64,000 nucleotides of DNA from Candidatus Merdisoma merdipullorum (GTDB taxonomy: Bacteria; Bacillota; Clostridia; Lachnospirales; Lachnospiraceae). The position numbers and the translations under genes are program-made. Location of the stretch: assembly GCA_018715645.1 (NCBI GenBank), contig DVLE01000001.1, forward strand, positions 62,001 to 126,000, read 5' to 3'. The notes under the pieces were generated by a model, which did not search any database, was not told where the DNA came from, and worked only from the letters and a program-made list of their open reading frames with translations. Positions 24,856-34,010 of the stretch are shown here, in pieces (within the stretch, counting starts at the first letter, position 1; every line of letters starts with the position of its first letter).

Positions 24856-26981
24856 ACCGCTTCGCCTGTCCCTTCTTCTGTCATATTTTCTCCGCTATCT
24901 TCCGTCTCTCTGTCCTTATAACGAAAGCTCCAGGTGCCTCCCTCGCTCAATATCCGCCTCGCCTTTCCCGGCGCGAGCTGCTTGACTGATATTTCGGCAT
25001 TCTCCGTGAGTACCGTCTCCCTGAGCTGCAGCACATGATCATTAATAAAATTGGTGCTTTGATACTCATCGTCCACGTAAACCTTCGTAGCCGTCGTAAA
25101 ATTCTGCCCGAATACGTAAGTCATGGATTCCAGCGCCACCACATTCGTGATCACCGGCTGATGGATTCCCATCTGCATATCTGTCGGCTCATAGGGGCTT
25201 TCTCCTCCGTAAGCATAGCGCTCCCCGTAAAGCAGATCATACTGCAAAAGCTCCATATCAGGCAGATACCATTTTGTTTTCCGCCTGTTCTGATGATACT
25301 GCATCATGGTCCCCACATGAATATCGAGCTGATCGAGAACCTCCGCCGCTATCTGATAAGAACACAAAGTCTGGTCCTCCTCCTCCAGTCCGATATTATC
25401 TACAATTACATAACTGGTATCAAAAAGATAGCGGTTGCTTACATCCTCCACCGTCAGCCCCAGCGTCGGCAGATGATCGCCGTACATGACAAGTACATAC
25501 TTCTCGCCATAAGCGTCCAGCGCCTCGATCAGATCGGCGATAAACTGATCCATCTCATGAAGCTGATTCACATAGTACTCCCACTGATTGTTCTTTTCCT
25601 CAGTCTCAGCCCCCGTGACTTTGATCGCCGGATCCTCCAGCACCTTCTCCGTAGGATACTCCCCGTGTCCCTGAACCGAGATCGTATAGATAAAATCCTG
25701 ACGCGCCGTGGAATCCAGGCAGTCCAGAATATGGCCGAGCAGCACCTCGTCTTTCAGCCAGCCGTTCTCCGTCGTGTTGGAGACATCCATATATTCCTTG
25801 GAAGTGTAGGTATCAAATCCCAGATTCTTAAACACATCCGCCCGGCTGTAGAAGGTAGCCTTATTGTTGTGAATCGCGTGGGCCGCATAGCCGATCTCTT
25901 TCAGATCGTACGCTACGCTCTCGCAGGTAGTCTCTTTGAGAATCGTCTTATAGGGATACTCTCCCGGTCCGAAATACCGCAGATTCATGCCTGTGATGGC
26001 CTCAAATTCCGTATTCGCCGTTCCTGCGCCCACAGAGGGAACTTTAAAGGCCCCTGAGGAATATTCCTCCGAAAGTCTGCGGAAATTCGGTATGGGATCC
26101 TCCGAAAATTCCAGAAATTCCACTGTCGTCGGATCGAAGAAAGTCTCAAGCTGCAGCATGATGATATTCGGCTTTTCTGTATCCGGATCCTCGCTTGCTT
26201 CCTCCTCATCCCAGCTTACAATCTGTTCTATGGTTTCCTGGGAATAATCATAGGGTTCATCCATTCCCGTCGCCAGAAGACTGCAGAAAAAGCAGTAGGG
26301 CAGACCGTAGTCTTCATAAGCAAAGGCAATGTTTCCAAAATAGGTGGACAGCACCCTTTGCTCCAGGCAAAGCTTTGTCGTCCCGGCAAACAGTCCGACT
26401 ACTGCGGCAAAAGCCACGAGGTTTAAGGGATAACAGATTCTTTTCTGATACTTCGGAGCATAACGCCACAGCAGTATCAGAATAATAATCCCCAGAACAA
26501 CTCCCCCTACCTTTACAATCAACTGTATCGGGGACATATAGCTGTTCACAACGTCCAGCGCGTCTGTGATCAAATGCAGATCCTGCCCTGTAAAAGGCGT
26601 AACACGGCTGCTGAGAATCGTTCCATTCACAAAGCCCAGCAGAAGCCACAGAAACGCAAGCAGAAGCCGCATAAAGATCCTCCGCCGCACCAGGTAGACC
26701 AGCATGAAGCTCATAAAAATCATAAAGCTGTTGTACGCGAACACAGCAAGGCTTTCTGTCATGAAGGTCCAGGCCTCCGGCACGGAATGGCGCGAAGTGG
26801 CTTCCATGATAAAATAGAGAGCCCAGGCAAGAACCGCGTGGAGCGGCAGCGAAAAGCGGTTTGCGACTGCAGCCGCCTTCCGAAGCCGGACGCCGTATTT
26901 TTCGTCTATTTTATTCTTAATCTTTGCGACCCTGCCTGGGGCGCCGTTTTTTTCTCTCCGCTTCCAAAATCTTTTCATCAT
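24852..26981 (-). CDS. LtaS-like sulfatase-family membrane protein with C-terminal IPT-like domain
   Basis: A 709-residue protein. About five membrane segments in the first 210 residues are followed by an extracellular alkaline-phosphatase/sulfatase fold. The block GAGTANTEFEAITG carries the putative catalytic T321; YGDHLPTLG supplies metal ligands. Such proteins transfer glycerol-phosphate from phosphatidylglycerol (LtaS) or add phosphoglycerol to other glycans. Residues about 615-670 (PVITNVVALESMTYVFGQNF...) resemble an IPT/TIG immunoglobulin-like domain, unusual for LtaS. It starts just after the valS stop and is in one operon with folC. Substrate assignment is uncertain. Confidence 0.85.
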   Translation of the reverse strand: MMKRFWKRREKNGAPGRVAKIKNKIDEKYGVRLRKAAAVANRFSLPLHAVLAWALYFIMEATSRHSVPEAWTFMTESLAVFAYNSFMIFMSFMLVYLVRRRIFMRLLLAFLWLLLGFVNGTILSSRVTPFTGQDLHLITDALDVVNSYMSPIQLIVKVGGVVLGIIILILLWRYAPKYQKRICYPLNLVAFAAVVGLFAGTTKLCLEQRVLSTYFGNIAFAYEDYGLPYCFFCSLLATGMDEPYDYSQETIEQIVSWDEEEASEDPDTEKPNIIMLQLETFFDPTTVEFLEFSEDPIPNFRRLSEEYSSGAFKVPSVGAGTANTEFEAITGMNLRYFGPGEYPYKTILKETTCESVAYDLKEIGYAAHAIHNNKATFYSRADVFKNLGFDTYTSKEYMDVSNTTENGWLKDEVLLGHILDCLDSTARQDFIYTISVQGHGEYPTEKVLEDPAIKVTGAETEEKNNQWEYYVNQLHEMDQFIADLIEALDAYGEKYVLVMYGDHLPTLGLTVEDVSNRYLFDTSYVIVDNIGLEEEDQTLCSYQIAAEVLDQLDIHVGTMMQYHQNRRKTKWYLPDMELLQYDLLYGERYAYGGESPYEPTDMQMGIHQPVITNVVALESMTYVFGQNFTTATKVYVDDEYQSTNFINDHVLQLRETVLTENAEISVKQLAPGKARRILSEGGTWSFRYKDRETEDSGENMTEEGTGEAV

Positions 26982-26984
26982 TCT

Positions 26985-29624
26985 TTATCTGGAAAGAGCA
27001 GCCAGATGCTCCTTCACCTGAGTCATCATCTGCGTATATTTCGCAAGCTTTTCCTTTTCCTCATCAATCTTGCTCTGGGGCGCCTTGCTCATAAATTTCT
27101 CATTGTTAAGCATACCGTTTACACGGGCAAGCTCCTTCGTAAGACGCTCCTCCTCTTTCTTAAGCCGTTCCAGCTCCTTCTCCAGATCCACGAGTTCCGC
27201 AAACGGCATATACACGGCTGCGTCAGGAATCAGCGCCGACACAGCATCCTCGCCGATTCCCGTCTTGTCCGCCTGCACCATCACCTGACTTGCGTAGCTT
27301 AAGGACGCGAAGAACAAACTGCTGCGCTCAAAAATACCGCGCACCTTCTCGTTTTCGGAAACTACGTAAACGCCCGCCTTCTTGCTCGGCGGCACATTCA
27401 TCGAAGAACGAACATTGCGGATGCCGCGTACAGCCTCTTTTATCAGCTCTATCTCAGCTTCCTCCTCCGCGAAATTCCATTCCTCTTTATACTCCGGCCA
27501 GGAGGAAATCATAATGGATTCCTCGTCGGTCAGGTTGCGGAAGATCTCCTCCGTGATGAAAGGCATATAGGGATGCAGAAGCTTCAGAGCATTCGTCAGC
27601 ACTGTCTTCAGCGTCCAGAGCGCCGCTGCCTTCGTCCGGTCCTCGTCACTGTAGAGACGCGGCTTCACCATTTCGATGTACCAGTCGCAGAACTCCTCCC
27701 AGATAAAGTCATACAGCTTCTGTACCGCGATTCCCAGCTCAAACTTATCCATGTTCACGGTTACATCCTGAATCAGCGTATTCACCTTGGAAAGAATCCA
27801 TTTATCCGCTCCAGTCAGGCTCTCCGCCTTCATTTCCGCCGGAACCTCGGCCTTCTCAATATTCATCATAATGAACCGGGAAGCGTTCCAGATCTTGTTT
27901 GCAAAGTTACGGCTCGCCTCCACGCGCTCCATATAAAAACGCATATCGTTGCCGGGCGCGTTTCCTGTCACCAGGGTAAAGCGCAGAGCATCCGCTCCGT
28001 ACTGATCGATGATCTCCAGAGGATCGATACCATTTCCCAGAGACTTGCTCATCTTCCTTCCCAGCGAATCCCTCACCAGTCCGTGAATCAGCACGTGGTG
28101 GAAGGGGCATTTCCCAGTCTGCTCATAACCGGAGAATACCATTCGGATTACCCAGAAAAAGATAATGTCATAGCCCGTCACCAGCACGTCGGTAGGATAG
28201 AAGTAGTCCAGGTCTTCGGTCTTTTCAGGCCAGCCCAGCGTCGAGAAGGGCCAGAGCGCCGAGGAGAACCAGGTATCCAGCGTATCGGGATCCTGCGTAA
28301 AATGCGTACAGCCGCACTTCGGGCATACCTTCGGCATCTCCTTGTCCACAACAATCTCGCCGCAGTCGTCGCAGTAGTAAGCGGGAATCCGATGGCCCCA
28401 CCAGAGCTGTCTTGAGATACACCAGTCGCGGATATTTTCCAGCCAGTGCAGATAGGTCTTGTCAAACCGTTCCGGCACAAAGGTCAGATCGCCGTTCTTT
28501 ACCGCTTCGATGGCAGGCTTCGCCATTTCCTCCATTTTTACAAACCACTGCTGCTTAATCATCGGCTCTACCGTCGTACCGCAGCGGTCATGCGTACCTA
28601 CATTGTGTACGTGATCCTCTACCTTTACGAGAAGCCCCTGCTCCTCCAGCTCCTTTACGATAGCTTTACGTGCCTCGTAGCGATCCATGCCCGCGTACTT
28701 TCCGCCATTTTCATTGATCGTAGCGTCATCGTTCAGGATATTGATTTCCGGCAGGTTGTGGCGCCGTCCCACCTCAAAGTCATTCGGATCATGGGCCGGG
28801 GTGATCTTTACGACACCTGTTCCAAACTCTTTATCTACATAAGCGTCCGCAATAACCGGGATCTCGCGCCCTACCAGCGGAAGGATCACGGTCTTTCCGA
28901 TAATGTCCTGGTATCTCTCATCATCCGGGTTTACAGCCAGGGCTGTATCACCCAGCATGGTCTCCGGTCTCGTCGTCGCGATCTCTACGAACTTGTCGCT
29001 TCCCTTGATCGGATAATTGATATGCCAGAAATGGCCCGCCTGCTCCTCATGCTCTACTTCCGCGTCGGAAATCGAAGTCTTGCAGACCGGACACCAGTTG
29101 ATGATCCGGGAGCCTTTGTAAATGTAACCCTTTTTGTAGAGACGCAGAAACACTTCCTGCACAGCCTCTGAGCATCCCTCATCCATTGTGAAACGCTCTC
29201 TGTCCCAGTCGCAGGACGAGCCAATCTTCTTCAACTGGTCCACGATCGTACGCCCGTATTCCTCGCGCCATTCCCAGGTTCTCTTGAGAAAGCCCTCGCG
29301 CCCCAGCTCATTCTTGTCGATTCCTTCTTCTTTGAGCTGGTTGATTACCTTGACCTCCGTGGAAATCGAAGCGTGATCGGTTCCCGGCACCCAGAGCGCA
29401 TTGTAGCCCTGCATTCTCTTATAACGAATCAGAATATCCTGAAGCGTATTGTCAAGCGCGTGTCCCATATGCAGCTTTCCCGTAATATTGGGGGGCGGCA
29501 TCACAATCGTAAACGGTTTTCTGCTCCTGTCTACCTTCGCGTGGAAATACTTCTTTTCCAGCCAGTCAGCATAAATCCGGTCCTCCATCCCCTTCGGATC
29601 ATAGGTCTTTGCCAGTTCTTTCAT
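26985..29624 (-). CDS. valS: Valyl-tRNA synthetase
   Basis: An 879-residue class I synthetase with [18 protein letters not shown] (HIGH motif), the editing domain with [17 protein letters not shown], zinc-binding Cys pairs (CPVC; CDDC...CPKC), KMSKS as [11 protein letters not shown] and a C-terminal coiled coil. The start [10 protein letters not shown] was chosen because AGGAGGAGC precedes it; an upstream TTG/ATG frame runs into the leader repeat. Controlled by the T-box at 29725-30086. Confidence 0.97.
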   Translation of the reverse strand: MKELAKTYDPKGMEDRIYADWLEKKYFHAKVDRSRKPFTIVMPPPNITGKLHMGHALDNTLQDILIRYKRMQGYNALWVPGTDHASISTEVKVINQLKEEGIDKNELGREGFLKRTWEWREEYGRTIVDQLKKIGSSCDWDRERFTMDEGCSEAVQEVFLRLYKKGYIYKGSRIINWCPVCKTSISDAEVEHEEQAGHFWHINYPIKGSDKFVEIATTRPETMLGDTALAVNPDDERYQDIIGKTVILPLVGREIPVIADAYVDKEFGTGVVKITPAHDPNDFEVGRRHNLPEINILNDDATINENGGKYAGMDRYEARKAIVKELEEQGLLVKVEDHVHNVGTHDRCGTTVEPMIKQQWFVKMEEMAKPAIEAVKNGDLTFVPERFDKTYLHWLENIRDWCISRQLWWGHRIPAYYCDDCGEIVVDKEMPKVCPKCGCTHFTQDPDTLDTWFSSALWPFSTLGWPEKTEDLDYFYPTDVLVTGYDIIFFWVIRMVFSGYEQTGKCPFHHVLIHGLVRDSLGRKMSKSLGNGIDPLEIIDQYGADALRFTLVTGNAPGNDMRFYMERVEASRNFANKIWNASRFIMMNIEKAEVPAEMKAESLTGADKWILSKVNTLIQDVTVNMDKFELGIAVQKLYDFIWEEFCDWYIEMVKPRLYSDEDRTKAAALWTLKTVLTNALKLLHPYMPFITEEIFRNLTDEESIMISSWPEYKEEWNFAEEEAEIELIKEAVRGIRNVRSSMNVPPSKKAGVYVVSENEKVRGIFERSSLFFASLSYASQVMVQADKTGIGEDAVSALIPDAAVYMPFAELVDLEKELERLKKEEERLTKELARVNGMLNNEKFMSKAPQSKIDEEKEKLAKYTQMMTQVKEHLAALSR

Positions 29625-29663
29625 TCCTTTTGCTCCTCCTGTCTTTCTGTTGCTGTTCACAAA

Positions 29664-29721
29664 AAAGACCTTTTTCTGCTTTGCTTTCACACATGAACGT
29701 AACACGGTCTTTCCTATGAAA
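29664..29721 (-). repeat. 58-nt leader hairpin element (copy 1, before valS)
   Basis: It differs at three of 58 positions from 31875-31932. Both copies begin TTTCATAGGAAAGACC and end AAAAAGGTCTTT in transcript orientation, so AAAGACC and GGTCTTT form a stem. Both contain a frame starting ATG TGT GAA AGC AAA that would give MCESK(A/S)EKGL; here it runs 31 codons and overlaps the valS start. The element sits between the T-box terminator and the valS ribosome site. Confidence 0.75.
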
Positions 29722-29724
29722 ATA

Positions 29725-30086
29725 AAAAACGCCCTTTCTTTCCTGAAAGGGCGTCATTCAACGCGGTACCACCTTACTTTATATACGGATACCTGGCGCT
29801 GGAAAACCAAGCCGCAGATACCTCCTGTATATGTCTCTTTACCTTTTAACGCTGGTCAGGCGTGGACGGCTACTCTCCTTTCGCCATCCCGGCTCCAAAG
29901 CTACCTTCCGCAGCAACCATTCCCCGGCAGCCTCCCAGCCATGGGCCGCCCTCTCTGAGTGACGTCTCCTCTGCGTACTCCTCTTTTTCCATGCCTTTAT
30001 CCATTCTATTTTCTCCCGACAGACAACTCGTCATACCTGTCTGCCTTAAGCTTTTTTCAGGCCAGACCGGGAAATCTCCATCGGAT
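29725..30086 (-). promoter_or_regulatory. T-box leader of valS
   Basis: The antiterminator box AAGGTGGTACCGCG lies at 29774-29761. It is followed by the intrinsic terminator AACGCCCTTTC/GAAAGGGCGTT and a run of T (29754-29724). A GTA triplet at 29904-29902, within GAAGGTAGC of the 5' stem, is the likely valine specifier. Uncharged tRNA-Val should stabilise the antiterminator and permit transcription of the valS operon. Confidence 0.93.
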
Positions 30087-30092
30087 GAAGGT

Positions 30093-30121
30093 AATATAGC
30101 AGGGTTTTACCCGCTTGTCAA
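30093..30121 (-). promoter_or_regulatory. Predicted sigma-A promoter of the valS T-box leader
   Basis: TTGACA and TATATT are 17 bases apart on the minus strand, placing the start near 30086. Confidence 0.7.
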
Positions 30122-30130
30122 GTATTCTAC

Positions 30131-30538
30131 TTATTTTTCTGCATCGCGAAAATACGGATAACTTTCCTTATCTCCGAAATAATACCACGTCTTGCCACAG
30201 GCTTCCTCTGGATGATCTTTATCGTCCGCTGGAATAAATATCTCCTGGTCGCAGCAGTCTTTTCTGGACAAAAACAATACGTGATGCTCCGGCTTTTCAA
30301 ACTGGAAAAACCATTCCTCCCACGGATAATTCTTTTCCAGAAGCTCCGCCGGCGGAACCGCATGGACTACATAAGCCAGACGGATGCCTTCCACAGAGCA
30401 GGGAATCTTCCTCCAGGAATAGGAAGCGTAAAGCTCCTCCGCTTCTTTTGAAAGTCCTCCGAATATCTTTTCGCAGTCATAGCCAAGCGCAGTCAGGGCT
30501 TCTGTGATGCCTGAAGCTTGTAATTTTTTGTAAAGCAT
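30131..30538 (-). CDS. Hypothetical protein following metK
   Basis: A 135-residue soluble, acidic and aromatic-rich protein of unknown family (ends GKTWYYFGDKESYPYFRDAEK). Its ATG lies three bases after the metK stop, and its GGAGG site is inside the metK C-terminal codons, so it is co-transcribed with metK and would share SAM-riboswitch control. It contains a Cys pair (KDCCDQ), but no known motif that I can identify. Confidence 0.75.
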   Translation of the reverse strand: MLYKKLQASGITEALTALGYDCEKIFGGLSKEAEELYASYSWRKIPCSVEGIRLAYVVHAVPPAELLEKNYPWEEWFFQFEKPEHHVLFLSRKDCCDQEIFIPADDKDHPEEACGKTWYYFGDKESYPYFRDAEK

Positions 30539-30541
30539 TGC

Positions 30542-31738
30542 TTATGCCTCCTCCAGATATTTCTTCATCTGCTCTACCCTATCCGTCTTTTCCCAGGGAA
30601 GATCCAGATCTGTACGTCCGAAATGTCCGTAAGCGGCTGTCTGCTTATAGATAGGTCTTCTCAGATCCAGCATACGGATAATTCCCGCCGGACGAAGGTC
30701 AAAGTTCTCACGAATGATCTCCACCAGTCTGTTGTCAGAAAGTTTTCCAGTTCCAAATGTATCCACATTCACCGAGGTGGGCTGCGCTACGCCAATGGCA
30801 TAGGAAAGCTGTACTTCGCACTTGTCCGCCAGTCCTGCCGCCACAATGTTCTTTGCTACATAACGGGCTGCGTAAGCTGCGGAACGATCCACCTTGGTGC
30901 AGTCTTTTCCAGAGAACGCGCCGCCGCCGTGACGCGCCATGCCGCCGTATGTATCCACAATAATCTTACGTCCCGTCAGTCCGCTGTCTCCGTGAGGTCC
31001 TCCAATCACAAAACGTCCCGTCGGATTGATAAAGAATTTCGTCTTTTCATCCACCATCTCAGCCGGGATTACCGGATCAAAGACGTATTTACGGATGTCT
31101 TCATGAATCTGCTCCTGAGATGCCTCCTCGCTGTGCTGCGTAGAAAGTACGACCGCATCCAGCCTGCAGGGTTTTCCGTTTTCATCATATTCCACCGTTA
31201 CCTGGGATTTTCCATCGGGACGAAGATAGGGAAGTGTACCGTCCTTGCGAACCTTTGTAAGCTGACGCACCAGCTTATGTGCCAGCGCAATCGGATACGG
31301 CATCAATTCCGGCGTTTCATTGGTGGCGTAGCCAAACATCATTCCCTGATCGCCTGCGCCGATCGCCTCGATCTCGTCCTCGGACATCTGATTCTCTTTG
31401 GCTTCCAGCGCCTTATTTACGCCCATGGCAATGTCTGCAGACTGCTCGTCAATCGCAGTAATTACCGCGCAGTTATCGGCGTCAAAGCCATATTTTCCAC
31501 GATCATAACCAATCTCCCGAACCGTGTCGCGCACGATTTTCTGGATGTCCACATAACCCTTCGTCGTAATCTCTCCCATGACCAGGACCATGCCGGTCGT
31601 TGTGGCTGTCTCGCAGGCTACTCGGCTCATCGGGTCCTGTTCCAGCAGCGCGTCGAGAATCGCGTCTGAAATCTGATCGCAGATTTTGTCCGGATGCCCT
31701 TCCGTAACTGATTCTGATGTAAATAATAATTTTTCCAT
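30542..31738 (-). CDS. metK: S-adenosylmethionine synthetase
   Basis: A 398-residue enzyme making SAM from methionine and ATP. Motifs include [26 protein letters not shown] and [19 protein letters not shown]; the usual Pro in GKDPTKVD is Cys here. The start [14 protein letters not shown] was chosen because AGGAAAGGAAG precedes it; longer in-frame extensions run into leader hairpins. It is controlled by the SAM-I riboswitch at 31939-32083. Confidence 0.97.
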   Translation of the reverse strand: MEKLLFTSESVTEGHPDKICDQISDAILDALLEQDPMSRVACETATTTGMVLVMGEITTKGYVDIQKIVRDTVREIGYDRGKYGFDADNCAVITAIDEQSADIAMGVNKALEAKENQMSEDEIEAIGAGDQGMMFGYATNETPELMPYPIALAHKLVRQLTKVRKDGTLPYLRPDGKSQVTVEYDENGKPCRLDAVVLSTQHSEEASQEQIHEDIRKYVFDPVIPAEMVDEKTKFFINPTGRFVIGGPHGDSGLTGRKIIVDTYGGMARHGGGAFSGKDCTKVDRSAAYAARYVAKNIVAAGLADKCEVQLSYAIGVAQPTSVNVDTFGTGKLSDNRLVEIIRENFDLRPAGIIRMLDLRRPIYKQTAAYGHFGRTDLDLPWEKTDRVEQMKKYLEEA

Positions 31739-31769
31739 AAACGTCTTCCTTTCCTGATTTTCCGCATTA

Positions 31770-31860
31770 AAGAATTTCGCTTGCGAAATTCTTCGCGCGC
31801 GAGCGGGCTGCAAAGCAGCAATTTCCTCTCCGCGAGCTGCGCATCCTTGCACGAAGTGCA
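31770..31860 (-). other. Cluster of palindromes in the metK leader
   Basis: Three small hairpins in tandem lie between the 58-nt element and the metK ribosome site: AAGAATTTCGC/GCGAAATTCTT (11 bp, two-base loop), GCTGC/GCAGC with an AAA loop, and TGCAC/GTGCA with a GAA loop. No equivalent is present before valS. They could fold the long 5' leader or stabilise the processed transcript. Confidence 0.45.
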
Positions 31861-31874
31861 TTTAATTTCATAGG

Positions 31875-31932
31875 AAAGACCTTTTTCTGATTTGCTTTCA
31901 CACATTAACATAACACGGTCTTTCCTATGAAA
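31875..31932 (-). repeat. 58-nt leader hairpin element (copy 2, before metK)
   Basis: The second copy of the element at 29664-29721. Here the arms extend to 22 complementary bases (31860-31881 with 31918-31939), so it forms a near-perfect hairpin directly after the riboswitch terminator. The frame that starts ATG TGT GAA AGC (31905) stays open into the metK coding region in another frame. Confidence 0.78.
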
Positions 31933-31938
31933 TTAAAT

Positions 31939-32083
31939 AGGTCCGCTCAAAGCGGACCTGTTACAATTCTGATAACCAAATCCTCTTATTGTTCGATTAA
32001 ACTCGCTCAGGTTGGCACCTTCCGCTTCGCGGGGTTGCCGTGACTTCACAGATCCTTTGTATCTCCATCACTCTGAATAAGAG
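31939..32083 (-). promoter_or_regulatory. SAM-I (S-box) riboswitch of metK
   Basis: The aptamer spans 32083-31983 with P1 CTCTTATT/AATAAGAG. Conserved S-box elements are visible: AGAGTGATGGAG, GTCACGGCAACC, GAAGGTGCCAACC and the final GA-rich join to P1. It is followed by the terminator AGGTCCGCT/AGCGGACCT (31959-31939) and a weak T-rich tail. SAM binding should favour termination and reduce metK expression. Confidence 0.93.
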
Positions 32084-32122
32084 AAAGTTCTTACAATATT
32101 CAATTTGCCTACCACGTGGAAT

Positions 32123-32151
32123 ACGATACACTACTTCTCACAGTTTGTCAA
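32123..32151 (-). promoter_or_regulatory. Predicted promoter of the metK leader
   Basis: TTGACA and TATCGT are 17 bases apart. The -35 hexamer overlaps the murA stop codon region (32148), so the two units are packed head to tail without a terminator between them. Confidence 0.6.
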
Positions 32152-33440
32152 CCCACCCGGAGACAAAACTTCTGGATAGAGCGCTCATCTGATACCTTTT
32201 CAATCTCAGCGCCAAGACTGCGAAGCTTCTCATCAAAACGCTCATATCCACGCTCGATATAATGAATGTCGTCAATCACCGTGATACCTTCCGCTGCCAG
32301 ACCTGCAATCACCAGCGCGGCTCCTGCGCGGAGATCAGGACTCGATACCTGGGCTCCCGTGTAGCGTTCCACGCCTTCGATGATCGCGGTATTGCCCTCT
32401 ACCTTGATACAGGCGCCCATACGCGCAAGCTCATCCACATATTTGAAACGATTCTCAAAAATACTTTCTGTCACAATGCTGCTGCCCTTTGCAAGAGCCA
32501 GAGCTACCGTAATCTGAGGCTGCATATCTGTCGGAAAACCGGGATAGGGCAGCGTCTTTACGTTTGTGGATCTCAATCCCTTGGCGCAAACCACGCGAAC
32601 CGCATCATCCAATTCCTCAATCTCACAGCCGATCTCCAGGAGCTTTGAGGTTGCAGCCTCCAGATGCTTCGGAATCACATTTTTCACAGTCACATCGCCC
32701 CGTGTAGCTGCAGCGGCAAACATAAAGGTCCCGGCTTCAATCTGATCCGGAATAATGGAATATTCTGACGAATGCAGTTTCTCCACGCCATGAATACGAA
32801 TAATGTCAGTTCCCGCTCCCTTGATATTCGCGCCCATGCTGTTCAGGAAATTGGCCACATCTACCACGTGCGGCTCCTTGGCAGCGTTCTCAATCACCGT
32901 ATTTCCATCGGCCATAGCTGCTGCCATCATAATATTGATCGTTGCACCCACGGAAACCACATCCAGATAAATGTGGCTGCCCCGGAGTCTCTCAGCCTCA
33001 GCCACAATAAAGCCATATTCTATCTTCACATTCGCGCCAAGAGCCCGAAAGCCCTTCAAATGCTGGTCAATCGGACGGCTTCCGATATTGCAGCCGCCCG
33101 GAAGCGGAACCTTCGCCCGCTTATATTTTCCAAGCAAAGCGCCCAGCAGATAATAGGACGCGCGAATCCGCTTGATATACTCATAATCCACACTGAAGTC
33201 CCCTATCTGGGAACCATTTATCTTAACTGTATGGCGATCCGTACGCTCCACATACGCGCCAATTTTCTGCATAGCTTCCAGCAGAACATTGATGTCCCGC
33301 ACATCCGGAAGATTCTCTATTAACACTGTCTCATCCGTCATAATCGCAGCAGCAAGAATCGCCAGCGCCGCATTTTTAGCCCCGCCGATCTCTACCTCGC
33401 CGACGAGTGGATTTCCGCCTTTAATCACATACTGATCCAT
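32148..33440 (-). CDS. murA: UDP-N-acetylglucosamine 1-carboxyvinyltransferase
   Basis: A 430-residue EPSP-synthase-fold enzyme that adds enolpyruvate to UDP-GlcNAc, the first committed step of peptidoglycan synthesis. The active-site cysteine (fosfomycin target) is C117 in PLPGGCNIGSRP. KNAALAILAA near the N-terminus and GFPTDMQPQ are further signatures. The gene is separate from the V-ATPase and metK units. Confidence 0.96.
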   Translation of the reverse strand: MDQYVIKGGNPLVGEVEIGGAKNAALAILAAAIMTDETVLIENLPDVRDINVLLEAMQKIGAYVERTDRHTVKINGSQIGDFSVDYEYIKRIRASYYLLGALLGKYKRAKVPLPGGCNIGSRPIDQHLKGFRALGANVKIEYGFIVAEAERLRGSHIYLDVVSVGATINIMMAAAMADGNTVIENAAKEPHVVDVANFLNSMGANIKGAGTDIIRIHGVEKLHSSEYSIIPDQIEAGTFMFAAAATRGDVTVKNVIPKHLEAATSKLLEIGCEIEELDDAVRVVCAKGLRSTNVKTLPYPGFPTDMQPQITVALALAKGSSIVTESIFENRFKYVDELARMGACIKVEGNTAIIEGVERYTGAQVSSPDLRAGAALVIAGLAAEGITVIDDIHYIERGYERFDEKLRSLGAEIEKVSDERSIQKFCLRVG

Positions 33441-33596
33441 AACTACTCCCAGCTCTTTTACATAAGCTTCTGTTAACTCTCATTTTTTATATTCCAATAC
33501 CACTTCTATCCGTCTGTCAGGCGGTTCCCTGAAGCGGCGCCCTGATGTCTATCTTTTCTGTTTTCGCCAAAACTATTCACGATTTGGTCTTTAACT

Positions 33597-33624
33597 AGTA
33601 TAACACAATCTTTTGATTTGTAAA
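33597..33624 (-). promoter_or_regulatory. Predicted promoter of murA
   Basis: TTTACA and TATACT are 16 bases apart, about 150 bases before the murA ATG. A second candidate (ATGACA...TATAAT, 18 bases) lies some 80 bases further upstream. The rest of the 500-base gap between murA and the HAD gene is AT-rich and holds no gene. Confidence 0.5.
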
Positions 33625-33839
33625 TACCTGTTCTTGGAAACAAAATGCCGAAAATCAGGGAAAAACGGCTTTTGATTATTATAGCATATTTTCCATCCGG
33701 TTGTCATTTTACAATTCTGTTGCATATCCTTTTCATATCTTTTACGGTTTCTCTTAATTGACAAGGATACTAAAAGGATATATTCCGTCAATGCCTTCTA
33801 TTGGCTATTGGGAGTGATTTTTGAAGTTCGGAAAAATTC

Positions 33840-33868
33840 TTGACTTCAAAAGAAGAAAAAGATATGAT
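33840..33868 (+). promoter_or_regulatory. Predicted sigma-A promoter of the HAD phosphatase gene
   Basis: TTGACT and TATGAT are separated by 17 bases. A second, weaker TTGACA site lies near 33758. Confidence 0.65.
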
Positions 33869-33874
33869 AACCAT

Positions 33875-33956
33875 AGATAGAGCTGCCGATAGATGGTTAG
33901 CTCAAATTTTGGCTGGAATAACCGCGAACTTTTAGCGAGTGCGGTTATTTTTTCTT
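33875..33956 (+). promoter_or_regulatory. Attenuator-like leader upstream of the HAD gene
   Basis: The expected transcript starts with a GAGCT/AGCTC stem (33880-33903) whose 14-base loop contains GCC, able to pair with GGC at 33911-33913, and GGTTA, able to pair with TAACC in the 5' arm of the terminator that follows (AATAACCGC/GCGGTTATT then TTTTTC, 33918-33953). The terminator lies about 55 bases before the ATG, so expression must pass through it. I do not recognise a riboswitch class. Confidence 0.6.
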
Positions 33957-34010
33957 GCCGAAACGTTTTCGCGACTGCCCGCGCGGTACAGGCTCAAAGA
34001 GGAGAAATTT

